From Psoroptes ovis (lineage: Eukaryota; Arthropoda; Arachnida; Sarcoptiformes; Psoroptidae), in NCBI GenBank assembly GCA_002943765.1, contig PQWQ01000013.1, forward strand, positions 62,001 through 126,000: a DNA stretch of 64,000 nucleotides. Reading direction: 5' to 3'. The stretch's first letter is position 1, and each line of letters opens with the position of its first letter. Positions 36,639 to 50,011 of the stretch are shown here, one piece after another. The position numbers and the translations under genes are program-made. Under the pieces are notes generated by a model. That model saw only the letters and a list, made by a program, of their open reading frames with translations, did not search any database and was not told where the DNA came from.

Positions 36639-37750
36639 AAAAAAGAAACTTAACCATCTGCTACTAAAGTCATTGTATTGTATGGTGGTGTTTTGTATAT
36701 ATTACAGTCACAATTGGTGATATAGAACAAAACAACATCAACAATCAATGATTTCAATGATTGTTTATTTGAAAAAAATGAGAAAAAAATGGAAAAAATA
36801 GAAATCCATTAAAATAATGTACACATAATAATCAGTGTAAATATATTTTAAACATTTTTTTAAATTATCAAAAAAATGAAAAAAATTGGAAAAAAAAAAT
36901 ATCACAAATTGATAAATAAACAAAGACAAAATAGCTGAAAAAATGGATAAATAAACAAGGAAATCCTGTGTAATTTATTTAATATAAAAAAATACATATT
37001 ATTCTTCAATGGATATTTGATGATTTGAGCAGTTCTGGATTCTATCCAATAATAATAATAAAATGACTTTTTTTCCAAATGAATGAATCCAAAATTTGAA
37101 AAAAAATTCTGAACAAGAAGAATCAAATTGGTTTCATCAAAATACATTTTGATATACGAATTAAGACAAATATCCTTCGACAAAATTTTCAATCAATAAA
37201 TCAAGGTCATAGGCCACATGGACATTAATTTATTCATGAATTTTTTCAATGAGTGTTGAGAATAACCGGAAGTAAATGTTTGTGACATGTGATAAATAAT
37301 CAAAGATTAAACAATGAAAATTTAGAATAAAAAAATAAATAAAACTAAACACATGTTAAATGACAATTTATTTCGATGATTGACTGATTGATTGATCTAT
37401 TCGAGAAAAAAAAATGTTTTCGATTTAGACAATTTTTGATTTTCATCTTTAATTGACTGGAAAAAAGTTCGAAAGCTCGAAGCTTAAAGATTGATCAATT
37501 CTCAAGATATGCTTAGGCATATTGTAGTGTGCCCTCATTTGAAAATGATCATGAAATATTTAATTTTTGTCAAATATGCTTGAATATGCACATAAAAGAT
37601 CCATAAAAATATTGAGAATTTTCCATTTTTCGAACTTTAGAATTTTCAAAACACTTCAAATCGAAATTAAATTTTAATCGATAAGTTGAAGTATATTTTG
37701 AATCATTTTATATTTATGTTTTGTATGTTGATGATTGAACAACAAAAAAT
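36639..37750. other. Intergenic
   Basis: A+T-rich, with no supportable gene. It contains the imperfect inverted repeat described separately. Confidence 0.5.
37465..37637. repeat. Imperfect inverted repeat, possible MITE
   Basis: The ends AAGTTCGAAA (37465-37474) and TTTCGAACTT (37628-37637) are perfect inverted partners. Further inside, AATTCTCAAGATA pairs with TATTGAGAATT, and TATGC/GCATA elements recur near the centre. The size of about 170 bp suits a small non-autonomous DNA element, but no target duplication is obvious and no second copy is in the window. Confidence 0.3.
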
Positions 37751-38610
37751 ATGATTCGCTTATCAGTATTATCGGATGAATTGCAATCGAAATCAAATAT
37801 TAAATCCGATTGTGGAGATAACCATCAATCATCGCCACCATCGAGGGATTATTATTATTCAACAAATCAAATGAAATCATTATATTTTTGCACACGCAAT
37901 AAGATCGATGTTTATTCATTGGAGAAACGTATTGATTATCATTTGACACGTATAATGAAAGGACATCGTCTGATTAATTTTAAAAATTCAATCGAACGGC
38001 TACCGGTTGAAAAACGCATTTGTGAATGTATTATTGAAATATTAGTAAGTACATCGATTCATCCATGATGTTGAATGATTACATTCATTGAACTTCCTAA
38101 AAATAATCATAGATGTCCACAACAAATTTAATTATGCGTAAAACACGTGTGATAATTAATGCAAAAATATCTATAGATTTGTTCAAAGAATTTTCAATGA
38201 ATGCACAGCCTGGTTATTTGGAAAAAAATCCAAAAGAATTCATGGATAAAATTGAAAACATTCATAAATTATCAATAAATTTAGAGCAAATTGTTTGGGC
38301 ATTAAATTCAAATAAAGAACATTTACGTTATATTGTTAAAGTATATCAAATACCGGAACATTATAAACGTAGCGAATTTCAACATGATAATGATTCAATC
38401 GTAAATTTAAAACAATCAATCATAAATGTAGTGCAGAAATGTTATGAAATTATAAATGTTTGTCGTATAATTCGACAAAAAATGCATACAATCATAATTG
38501 AAACATATTTGAATCATTTTCATCATGATTATAATGTTGGTAGTAATGATGATGAGCAACAGGTGCAAACAAACCTTACACAAGAGATGCGAAACATTTT
38601 TTTCAATTGA
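37751..38610 (+). CDS. Two-exon protein of unknown function
   Basis: Exons 37751-38044 and 38113-38610 join in phase 0 across a 68 bp intron (GTAAGT donor, CATAG acceptor), for 263 residues. It is predicted to be mostly helical, soluble and mixed-charge, with no signal peptide or membrane segment. Segments such as KRIDYHLTRIMKGHRLINF, RLPVEKRICECIIEIL and YLEKNPKEFMDKIENIHKL look like amphipathic helices. Residue use is clearly protein-like and the splice signals are strong, so I think the gene is real, but I do not recognise the family. It lies downstream of the 3' ends of the KCNQ gene, tail to tail. Confidence 0.65.
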
Positions 38611-39369
38611 AAAATTTCAAATTCAAATTTTTTAAAATTTCATTTAATTTTACTTTGATTTATTTCTTTTCATAATTTTTTTTTATTTGAGAATTGAAAT
38701 AAAATTTTAATAGTTACAATCAAACAAATTGATTTTGCTTAAATTCGATAATTTTATAATATTAATAAATAATATAATGCACTTTATCCATCATTGGTAA
38801 TCATCATAATAAATAATTGATAATAATCATAAAAAAAATTCAAACAAACAAACAAACAATCAAAATTATGTAATATTGAGAGAAAAACATTGACAAAAAA
38901 TTGAATATGAATAAATATAGTTTAGTTTGTTATTTTTATACAAGATGCATGATTATTAATAATTATTATTTTCAATATGAAACAATCAGAAGAAGAACAA
39001 CAGAAAAAACATTATTTATAAATAAATGAGGAAGACACATTAGGTGTGCAAATAATAATAATAATAATAATAATTAATACATTATCATGATTGATTCAAA
39101 ATGATTGATAATATTGAGATTGACAATATTGTGACAGATGATTATACAATTTATCAATTTTATATATAAAAATTTTGTATTTTGTGATTAATTTGGTCCT
39201 GTATCGGTGTGTGTGTGTGTGTGTTTGAAACCCAAAAAACAAAATTGTGCCATTCATTTCAACACTGTGTAACACCAAAAAAATGTGACATTTATCATGT
39301 TCAACAGACTTAAAATTTTGATAATCTTTTTCCCAAACTGAGATCATTTTTTTGTTCTTGTCATTTGGA
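38611..39369. other. Convergent intergenic region with microsatellites
   Basis: It separates the unknown gene from the KCNQ 3' end and includes (AAT)8 at about 39051-39074 and a (GT)9 tract at about 39207-39224. It probably contains both 3' UTRs. Confidence 0.6.
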
Positions 39370-42300
39370 TCAATTAATTTTTTTTACTAATGCTGTCGTT
39401 GCTGTAGTAGTTGTTGTTGCTGCTATTGATTCTGATGTTGACAAAGATGATGATGATAGCTTCTGAGCTGAATTTGAATGATGGAATTCATCTATATCGA
39501 TCGGATAATCTTCACTCTGTTATTTTGGGGAAAATGTCGAAAATTTAGAATAATGTAAAAATTTGAAAATTATCATCATAAAATCATACTTCAAGTTTGA
39601 TAGCAGGTGTTGATCCAGTCGCTGATGCCAACAATGTTATGCTACCATAACGATGTTGTGTTGCTGTTGTCGTCGTTGCTGTCGATGATTGATTTGACCA
39701 ACACATTCTTCGTATATCAGCAAGACCATAATTGTTTTCACGTCGTGTAAACGATGATAATGTTGCTGTTGATGTTGTTGGCAATGAAATGTCCAACGAG
39801 TGTCGAATGGTCACTTTACGTTTCGAATAACGATGAGAACTTGGTATCGAGTCAACACGACGATGAGGTTGAAATGATGTCATCATCTGATCACAATAAA
39901 TAATTTTATAATTTTGCCGATAAAAAAATTGGATAAGTAAAAACGGAAAACAACAAACACAACAACAACAATAACAACAACAAGCAATGACAAGCACAAT
40001 TCATTGAATTTGAAAGTCAAAACAAAAAAAAAATTGGTTAGGATAAAAAATATTATAATTACAATTTACATTAATATCAAAATTAAGACAAGGTATACAC
40101 ACATGAGGTTCTTAAAAAAAATTCGAGTTAATTCTTCATTTTTTATCAAAGGATATTTTTAGTGCTTGCACAAGACATTTAATATAGATTAAAAATCAAC
40201 ACAAGACATAAATTGTAACACAAGGATCGATATAACTATATTGAGTCGATGGATTTAATTACATCCAAGAACGAACCTTGTTCATATTTCGTGTGGCTGA
40301 TTTATTAGATGATGATACTTCCGAAACTGTTGGAGTTGTAGCTGTGAGTGATGATGATGTTGTTGATGAATATTCTTGATCGATAGAGGAATCAACTTGT
40401 TGATCATCAATAAATTGCTTAATGGAGCAAAATTCGCATTCTTTTTCATTGACACATCGAACACATTTTTGCTGTTGAGAACCAAATGCAGTTGTCACGG
40501 TTAATGTTGGCGTTGTTGATGTCATTTCGGGTTCATTCAATGAAGTTGTGGTAGGTTTTATTTCTGTACATTGAGAGCATTTGTCAATATCTGTGCCCGA
40601 ATTAGCGGACGGATGTGATTGTGATTGTTGCTGATTATGATGATGATGTTGTTTATGGTGAAGATTTTGATGATGATGATGATGTGAATGATGATGATGA
40701 TATGAATGATGACTATTGAATTTTGTCATCGTTGTGGCAGTTGTCGTTGAGGTTATCGATTCAAGAGATTGGTCTGAGTTGGCTACAGTAGTACCGATTT
40801 TTTTGGTCACATCATCATTGTCATCGTTTGCCGAGGAAGAATTCGGAATATTTGAGCTCGTAGTTTGTTGTTGATGATGATGTTGACAAATAACGATGGA
40901 TGCTTGTGGCGATTGCTTTGAAGACATTTGCTGGTGATATTGTTGTCGATAATGATGCGATGATGATTGTTGTTGTTGCTGATTTGTCCTTGACTGCAGT
41001 TGATAATCATCAATGCAGCCATAGTCACAAGTACGAAAAGAAGGTTGTGTATATGATTGAGATGGCAACGCAGATGGTGGAGGCGGTGGTGGTGGTGATT
41101 GGTGGGATTGTTGCTGCTGATGCAATTGTCTACGCATTCTTCGATCTTCTAGATACATTTCCAATAAATTATCCAATTTCGATTCAATATCTTCAACAGT
41201 GCGTTCTACCTTAACAATACGTGATGCAAGACTAACTTTTGATTCATAAACATCTTTAGCTTTAGAGCCGACTTTGCCCAATATTAGATCCAATCTATTT
41301 GTTTAGAGTAAAAAAAAATTAGCCACAATACTGTGAATGATTTGATCGTATGGTAACCTTGTTTGAATGTTTTTGACACGTGCTAATAAATCAACATGAC
41401 CGGCAGAATATTGTTCAATCACATCTTTGACATCATAGGGTTTCAATGCTTCTTTGAATTTTCTTCTAGCTACAAAATATTTGATCTATGAACAAAATGA
41501 ATATAATCAGTAGATTGTCGTCAAAATTTTCAATTTACCTTTCGGAGGCATCTAATTGCATTTTTATGCTGTTTTGTTAACACTGTGAAACGTGGCTGAT
41601 GTTCTTCAATATCATCATCTGTAAGAAAAAAAAGAAATCAAACAAATCATTTAAGCTGATTTTTTTAATATCAATTATCGATAATGTTAGAGACATAGAT
41701 AATTATTTTATGATAATCAATCGAATGAACAATAAGAATGATGAATAACAAAATAATGACAATGGTTAATTTGACAGACAAAAGAAAAGCATAAAAAATG
41801 ATAGAAATGTTTGAAACAAATGAAGATGATTACAATGACAAGAAAGAACAAGTAGTGAAATAATAGAATGATAATGATAAATAGGAAAAACACTTTTACC
41901 CAAAAAACAGTATTGATCAGAATGGAATAAGAAAAGCGAATGTTGTTTCGAGTATATTTTTGGTAAGCAGGATTTTTAAATTTTGGCGTTTTTCTTTTTA
42001 GATTCTCATTTTTTTTATAACGCTTACCAACAAACATTGCGCCATCATCTGAACTTGCACAGCTACTTTGATGACTATAACCATGTGCTTGTTGTCGTTG
42101 CTGTTGTTGTCTTCGTTGAGTGTTTGGAATTGTGAATGGGAAAAATGCACCCGAACAAATAAAACTACTAATCATTGGATTGTTGACATTATCATTATTA
42201 TGATCTGATGATCGTCATCATCATCATCATCATCATCATTTATTATTTATTTGATTATTGAACATGATAGGTGCACATATTTTAATATTTTTCGTTCCCA

Positions 42301-44712
42301 ACATTCCATATTCGATAAATTTAATCATCATGTATTATTAATTTTGTACATATATGAAAAAAATTAGCAAAAATACATTTCATTTTTAGGTTACATGAAA
42401 CAAAACAAAAAAGAAATAATAATAATATAAGAAAATCATTAAAAGCATAGTTTCATAAAGGTGTGTTTGATTTATGAAATTTTCGAGTTAATCGGAACAA
42501 AATACACTCGCATACATTAAATAGTAGTAATTATTAGTGCTGGTCGGTCAGGAATATGATTTCAATGTGCAATTATTATTAGAAAAAGATCATTATTTGA
42601 TTTAGTGATAATACGAATGAATACACTTAAGGACGACAGAGATTGTGAGTGTGAAAGATGGATAGATTAGCTGCTAACACATTTAATCGAACAGAGAATC
42701 GAACCTGAATTATGATGCTGATGTCCTGCTGCATGAAATAATGTTGGCTGATGCTGATGACGTTGCATTGATGTTGATCTTGTAACTGTTCTATAATTGC
42801 CCTGATCATGGCCAAAAAATGTTAAGAATGGTGGATTTTGATATTCTTTTTGTAATAATTGACACAAATGTAAAAATGGTACTCCAGTGGATGTTGCACC
42901 GGCTGCTGCCGTTGTCGAAGAATAATTTTGATCATCATCGTTGATTTGATCGAAATTTTCTATTTTTTTCAATGACAATCAATCAGTTTTTGTTTGTTTG
43001 TTTTGTTACATGAAATATCGCCAACATTCGCATTAGACTTTCATTCATTTTATCACAATCACACAATTTTAAAAAAAAGCTTACCATCTGAATTACGTTT
43101 TGAAAATTCTGAAAGTTCTTTGGCTAAAACGCTATCTTCGCTAACACTGCCCGGTATCCTTGAATCACGTCCACCCATCGTTGTGCTGACTAATGAATCT
43201 TCACGAATATTTCCAGCTGATGTTTCATATGTTGAGCCTTGGCAATGAGCACTACCACCTCCATTTCCACCATAACGCCCAGATCTTGTTAATGGTGAAT
43301 GTGTCGCCGATTTATGTGAGCGACGAATAGTTGAAAAACGACTTACAAAAGATGTATTGTGCTTAAAACTGCTATAATATCAACCGAAAATCGTAAACAA
43401 AGATGTCACTTTGTGTTGAAATAATTATTAAAGCACAAAAAACTTACACAGACGGACTGGGCAATGGAACTTGATGAACTTTCCATGTTGCTATAGATAT
43501 TGAATTTTCATCGGCAGCATAACATCTCCATAGACATTGAATCAATGTTGCTGCAGGCACACGTCTACGAATCATGTGTTTTTGTCGTTGTTGTTGTTGA
43601 ACTTTTAATGCAAAACCAGATCCCAGAATGCCCTTTTGGAAATTAATGGATAAAACGAATCATTAAAATTATTAATATTGATTTTAATTACAACATTAAA
43701 AAACATACAGCGGGTAAGGCAAAAAATGAAATTCCCAACAATGCACAAAATGATGCAACTAATTTTCCAGGCCATGTTTGTGGAACAAGATCACCATAAC
43801 CAACTGTGCTCAATGTTATCTGGAAAAAAAATTTTTTAATTCTCAAAATTATAATTAAATTCAATTATCAAATGAACTTACAACACCCCACCATAATGCA
43901 TCAGCATAATTAGTAAATTTTTCTGGATGTACACCTTTTTCCGAAAGGTATACTAAGAATGATGAAAATATTAAACCCAAAAAACCAATATATACAGTTG
44001 TAATTAATTCTTGTCGATGTGCATACACAACGGATCCTTATCGAAATTTGTGCGAAGAAAAAATTTTAGATTAAAAAATTAATTTTTAAAAATTGAAAAG
44101 AAAATTCACCTAATAATTTCCAAGTACCGCCACGTCGATCCATACGTACCATGCGTAAAATTTGAAAAAAACGAAGGCCTCGTAATGCTGATGCAGCGAA
44201 TACTTGACCAGAGCTGCCCAGCGAAAGTACTACTGTCGATGCTACTATCACAATTAAATCTTATAAAATGAACGATTAAATTAAAAAAATCAAATCAAGA
44301 ATTATAATTTGAATATAAATACCTATAACACAAAAAGGACTTCGTAGAAATTTTAGCCGACCTATTGTTGATAATTGGGTTTTATTTTTTCAAAAATCAT
44401 TGATTATGTGATAATTAAATATTAATTAAATTTATCATCAACAAAAAAAATACATACCCATCCATCCTTGATAACGTGAACGACATCCAGCTGACCACAT
44501 ACGAAGCATAAATTCGATTGCAAACCAAACTACCATAACAATTTCCTTTATTGATTGATTGAAAAAAAAAGAATTGAAAATACTTTAATTTAGATCATTC
44601 ATAATTTTTAAAACAAATTACCATCTTGAGTAAAATATGTGATGCCACCTCTTCATATTGGTCGATCGTTGAAAATACTGTAAGAACCAGACATGCAAAT
44701 ACCATAAAAAAC
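39370..44712 (-). CDS. KCNQ: KCNQ (Kv7) voltage-gated potassium channel, shared exons 2-16
   Basis: Fifteen exons in phase: 44712-44622, 44545-44458, 44361-44323, 44259-44110, 44036-43882, 43819-43709, 43632-43448, 43371-43085, 42959-42705, 42204-42028, 41618-41539, 41485-41358, 41294-40277, 39886-39590, 39516-39370. Visible parts: S1 end (FFMVFACLVLTVFSTIDQYE), S2-S3 (FAIEFMLRMWSAGCRSRYQG), S4 sensor (ALRGLRFFQILRMVRMDRRG), S5 (AHRQELITTVYIGFLGLIFS), pore ALWWGV-ITLSTVGYGDLVPQ, S6 FFALPA-GILGSGFALKVQQQ, the calmodulin-binding helix with AATLIQCLWRCYAADEN, helix B (IKYFVARRKFKEALKPYDVK) and the tetramer coiled coil (ASRIVKVERTVEDIESKLDN). It should form an M-type, slow K+ channel at the membrane, regulated by calmodulin and PIP2. 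The tail is long with Gln, His and Pro runs. If the donor at 40276 is not used, the frame stops at 40259, giving a shorter C-terminus. The exon at 44361-44323 is only 39 nt. Confidence 0.93.
42215..42239 (+). repeat. (CAT)8 microsatellite
   Basis: It lies in a KCNQ intron, about ten bases upstream (minus sense) of the acceptor for the exon 42204-42028, so length changes could affect that acceptor. Confidence 0.8.
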
Positions 44713-44931
44713 CTTTTAAAAAGAGAATAAAAAATTAAGTGCATTTAGACAATCAATAAATTATGAATTGTTTTAAAATGAGCATAGAAAAAAAAATCAA
44801 TACAAAAATCCATTGCAAATTGACTTTGAACTTTGATATTTTCAGTAAATAAAAAAGAGTGAATAATAAATTGACATTTAATTTTAATTTTTTTATTTTT
44901 TCATAGTAATGAAATAAAAAGAAAAACTCAC

Positions 44932-45488
44932 ACCATGACATAATATAATATGGACAATTTCCCATTTTGCATTTCAAAAAAATTATTTACAATCAATTGA
45001 TAGCGACGAAATTTTTGATCATGAACATATGAACAACAAATATATGAATAGTGTTTTGTATGATTTGGATTATTCTTTAAATTGACATAATAAATATCAT
45101 TAAAATTATTATTATCTGAATTATTCAAAATTGATTTATTATCATTATAATTTACATTAATCATCGATGAACGAATGGAACGATTTTGTTGTTGCTGTTG
45201 ATGCCGATGGTGATGTTGATGATGTTGATGCTGTGATTGTTGTTTGATCATCATAATTTGTTTAAATTTTTGTTGTTTGGAAAATATTTGAATCATTTGG
45301 CTCGATTTCGCTGGATATTTATATTGATTTTTATCATAATTACCTTTGACACCAGCATCATCATCATCAACGGCTATACCACCACTCCTACTACCACCAA
45401 CACCACCACCACCACCGCAATCATCATAATCATTATCTTGATTATTATTATTATTATCACTTTTAAGCAATTCTTTATTTGTAAACAT
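44932..45488 (-). CDS. KCNQ: KCNQ alternative first exon A (divergent S1 start)
   Basis: From ATG at 45488 to a GT|GTGAGT donor at 44932, 185 codons plus two bases, the phase exon 2 needs. It starts acidic and Gly/Asn-rich (DNNNNNQDNDYDDCGGGGG), has a His/Gln run, and ends FRRYQLIVNNFFEMQNGKLS-ILYYVM. That end lines up with the standard YRKSQTFVYNFLERPRGWKA-FIYHLCM of the 61 kb exon but has lost the LERPRGW signature and adds one codon at the splice joint. It lies only 219 bp before exon 2. It is either a real alternative N-terminus or a decayed duplicate; the intact frame and phase favour function. Confidence 0.55.
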
Positions 45489-48243
45489 TTCGAAGCAATT
45501 AAAATGATTTTTTTCTCCCTCTCGCACTTTTTACTCTATTTTGTAGGAGGAATTAATAATTAATGATGTAACAATCATTTTTGTAGTCGATTGTCGTTGT
45601 TGGAATTTCACAAAAATTTATTTCCATTTTTACTTTACGTTAATTGAAAATAAACCAAATGAATTTTGAATTTTTTTTTTCATAGAATTGCGATGAATTT
45701 TTCTGAAATTCTCATTTAATTTCATAGTACCAGCCAAAAAATTCACATATTTTCTGTTCACATATCACTCTGTTTCATAGTTCATTGCAGAACATACACA
45801 AGCACATTTCAGAATGAAAATTTCATGAAAAAATTATTATAATAAAACAAAAAAATAATAATAATAATCATGGAAATGTGTTGTGCGCAAACCAAAATTT
45901 TTCGTAATAAAAATTGGTGAATATTGAAAATATGAAAAAAAAAATTCTGGCCAAATGAAATAAAATATTATTATTTTTTTTTTAAATTGAAACTAATATT
46001 CTATTTTGTTTTCATATTAAAAAAAGACACCTGAAATTCTTTGTCTTTGTCGGTATTTGTTTTATTTTATTTCATTTTTTGTACTTTTCGTTTTATTTCA
46101 TTTTATTTTGTTTTATAACCTGAATTTCACAAGAATTACTTGTGAATGCGAATAATAAGTGCGAAAATTGTTTGAAATATGGAAAAAAATCAATTCAAAT
46201 GACAATAATAACAATAACAATAACAAAAAGTGCAAAAATAATAATCCCAATGGTGCAGTGAAAATGATATTGAAATAGAAAAAAATGAAAATTGAAATAC
46301 AACCAACAAACAATTTAGCCATTGATATAACAATAATAATAAATAATGATGATATTGGAGAGATGATAAAATTTTCATTTTGGAAAAAATTTTCTTCAAT
46401 TTGTATTTCAATTCATTCATTCATTCATTCATTTTTTTCTATTCTTCCAACAAAAAAAATGATCAAATTACAATTACAATTATGATTTATTTATTTAGAT
46501 TCTTTGATTTAGAGCCAATTAATAGTTTCATCAATAGTCCCTTTTATATTTCTTTATTTCTTTTCATTTTATTTTATTTTTTTTCAATTTCTTTTTCTTC
46601 TTCGATAAACCTCTAATGTATTACATTGAAATAAAATGAATAATCGAATGTAGGAATAAATGAATCAATGAATAAAAAACAGAATATTTCAAAAAAGAAT
46701 TCATTTTGAAAATTCATAATTAATTTTCAAAAAGGAAGAAATTAGGAGAAATGAATTGCTACAATTATTTACAATTATTTGGTAGGCTTCTAAAAAAATG
46801 GTGAATAAATAAAATATTCAATTCAAATGTGTTTTTTTGCAATTTTTTAGTGTCAATCATAAGTAATTAAAATTAATAAACAGAAATGATTTTGTCACAT
46901 TCAGTAGAATTCATTTTACCATTTTTCAAATATTTTTCAATTCTATTATATTGTGTGATTTCATGTGTATTCATTTATTCCACCATATTTTCATTATTAT
47001 GGTTTTTTTACGATAAATTGACAACAAATATTAATCACCTAAATATTTAGATGATTTTTTTCGGGTCTTTCTCTGTAAAGATAAGGGTAAAAATTGTCAT
47101 TTGAAAAAATGATAATAATGTTTGAGTATGTGTCACAATGTGTGTACGTGGTGTGTTTAAGTATTTAAAATGAAATCAAAAATTTTGTTTTCATTTATTT
47201 AGAATTTCATTTCGCTGCATTTTGTCGACTATTAATTTTACCTGTGATTGTGGATATATATGAATTTCTATTTGAAATTAATTAAAAATAAAAAAATCCA
47301 AAATATGAAAATATTTGGAATCAAATAGCCAAAACAACAACAATAACCGATTAAAATTGTGCCAAAATAAAACTACAAATAAACAAAACTACTATGCACA
47401 CCTGGCACACAAAACTATTGTAAAAATTGTCATGGAAATGATGGAATCGAGATATATGAGAGAGAATCATAAATATTTTCACAAAATTATATGATTTTTA
47501 TATTAGAATAAATAGATCGTAATAGTATAATGATTTACATAACGCAAAGTAATAACGTTTATTGTATCTAAAAACATATGAGAATGCATGCTCATATCAT
47601 TTATTCATTGGAATAATATTTTTTTTTCTTGTTTCAACTCTTTTCCTGACACAAATAAATTCAAATTGATAAAATACTACTAATGAATAAATTATAGATA
47701 TGAATACATGTTTATTTGAATAATTATTCATTGATAATTATTATCATCATCGAAATCATTTATTATTATCATTTTTTCTTTCCGTTTACTCGGTTCGATC
47801 ATTCATTGGCCAATGAAAATTGTGATCCAATGTGTCAAAATTTGAAAATTGGGAATGCTTGTGATGTGTATTTGCTTCGGATAATTCATTAAGCAAATGT
47901 AAAGAAGAAATATTTGTCAAGTCAATATTTGTAATTATTATAAAAATATCTTCAATTCGACTTTGATTCAAAATTTGAATTGCGATTTAATCCATGATTG
48001 ATGATGTGAAATTCTTTGAAATTCTCTGAATTTATCACATGATACGATGTTTCATTTATTATTAATTGCGTGCCCTAAAAATTTTGATTTGATCTACAAA
48101 AAAGAAATGGCAGAAGTAAATTCATGAATTTTGTTTTAAATTCAAGCCGCCATCTTGTGTATTGGAAATGTGATTGATTTTTGAAAATTAGAAATTTTCT
48201 ACTTTTGAAATTCAATCATTTTTCTATCTTCATTATTACTCAC
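45489..48243. other. KCNQ intron/intergenic
   Basis: No supportable exon. A 60-codon minus-strand frame ending at 47786 (SSLHLLNELSEANTHHKHSQ) looks less repetitive than the rest but has no clear splice partners. Confidence 0.5.
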
Positions 48244-50011
48244 ATTGTTAAATGATAAAACATTGGTGAACATCCACGTGGACGTTCAAGAAAATTGTGT
48301 AAATCATTTTGTAATTGTTTATAATGTGGATTCGTAATATGACGATGTTGGCGACAATGTATTGGCCGCCCTAATAGACTAACACGATGCATTTGTGAAC
48401 GTTTTGAGGCACGAAACGCATTATATGCAGATGAACGATGTAATTGATGTGTTGATGAGCGTATAAATCGTAATAAATCAGATTCACGGCGTATTTGTTG
48501 TTGCTGATGTTGTTGTTGTTGTTGTTGCTGTCGATGTATTGTGGATGTAGTTGTTTCATCATCATCATCATCATCATCATCATCTTCATTCATCATATTA
48601 TCTTCAATTATTTCTTCATCATCTAAATCATTGTTATTATCATCATCGAAATCATCAAAATTGACACGATTGTCTTTGGTATTATCATTAAAGGCATTTA
48701 GGTTGTTTGTATTATCATCATTTGTATTACTAAAAACATTATCATCAATATTGATCCTATCATTATTATTATTATTATTATTATCGTTATTATCACAAAC
48801 AGCGACAAGAACCGAATCAAATTTTTGATTATCATCATTTTGATCATTCAATTCACGATTATAATGGTGATGATGATGGCTTTGAAGCTGATGATGACGA
48901 TTTCGATGATAGTAATGGTCCATAATAAATTCAACACGTCTTTTAAATGGTTTTTTTCTTGATCTTTTTCTATCTTCTATATCAGAATTATCATCATCAT
49001 CATCATCATCTTCGTCATTGCAATTATCATTTTCATTTTCATTATTAATAATAATTGCTGGTTGTTTTTTTTGTTTCATTGTTGTTGATAATGATAATTT
49101 GGTCCATTCATCACACAATAATGTATGATTATGAGTATCATTATTATTATTGATGGTTTTGGTACAAATTTCATTCGTTGTTGTTGTTAATTCAATCGTT
49201 GTTTTTGTTGTTGTTGTTTTCGTTTTCGTTGAACGGATACATTTCAATCGATTATTATCATTGTAAGTGCTATTTTTATTATTATCATTATCAGTTTCAT
49301 CATTAGCATTGATAAAAATTAATGTTGCTTCATCTTGATTCTTTATCGTACCATTATCAATTGGAAACGACTAGTATTTATTTATTTGGTCAATTCATGT
49401 GGAAAAAAATCAATTAAATTTATGTTAATTAATTAATATAGGATAGTAATACTGACTTTTATATTAATTTGTTGATAATTATTATTTTTAGTTATTGAAT
49501 GTTCAATACATTGACTACAACAACAACAATGATAACAATAACAATGATTATAATCAATATCATTAATTTTTAATTGACAACTTGGTGATTCTTCTCGATT
49601 TATTTCTTCATTATCATCATTAAATTCTTCTGATGAAATTGTAGATGTTGATGATGAAGACGATGAAGTAGATGTTTTCAATGATTTAATTGATTCAATT
49701 AAACAACAATTTATTTTATCATCAAATGTTTTTGTTTCGGTTGCTGTAGCTGTTGCTGATGTTAAAGGGGAATCATTTTCATCAATTAAATAACAATATG
49801 AACAATATGAATTACTATTGTCAAAATTTTCATCATTCACAAATATTGATTGACATAATGTTGTTGTTGTCGATGATGTTGTTGTTCTTGTTGATGAATA
49901 TGTTTCTATTGTTTCAGTTGTTGTTGTTGTTGTTGATGCTGCTGAATAATCATCAGTTTCATTGTAATCATTATTTTTATTTCTATTTGTAAAATTGTTC
50001 ATTGAATTCAT
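48244..50011 (-). CDS. KCNQ: KCNQ alternative first exons B (very long Asn/Asp-rich N-terminus)
   Basis: Two exons, 50011-49457 (ATG to a GTCAGT donor) and 49370-48244 (ACTAG acceptor to an AT|GTGAGT donor), joined in phase 0 and leaving the phase needed for exon 2. They add 560 residues before the channel: Thr/Ser runs, a Cys-rich patch (CYCYHCCCCSQC), long Asn and Asp runs and a Gln run. Then comes a recognisable KCNQ N-terminal region (RRESDLLRFIRSS, SLLGRPIHCRQHRH, QNDLHNFLERPRG-CSPMFYHLT) parallel to the 61 kb exon (ADLLELRQLEAGE, SLLGRPIKPGPHRH, TFVYNFLERPRG-WKAFIYHLCM). The Trp after PRG has become Cys. The low-complexity part would be disordered and cytoplasmic. Full isoform length would be 1629 residues, unusually large for KCNQ. 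Confidence 0.7.

Noticed and set aside
36902..37192. 96-codon minus-strand frame next to the LTR element
   Set aside because: Composed of Phe, Ile, Leu and Tyr as expected from base composition; outside the element and not env-like.
42994..43248. 84-codon plus-strand frame
   Set aside because: Antisense to KCNQ exon 43371-43085, whose splice phases and residues fit the channel.
45237..45563. 108-codon plus-strand frame with hydrophobic residues
   Set aside because: Antisense of the acidic part of KCNQ first exon A; Ile runs come from repeated ATT/ATC.
48541..48828. Ser/Leu-rich plus-strand frame
   Set aside because: Antisense reading of the Asp/Asn triplet runs in KCNQ first exon B.
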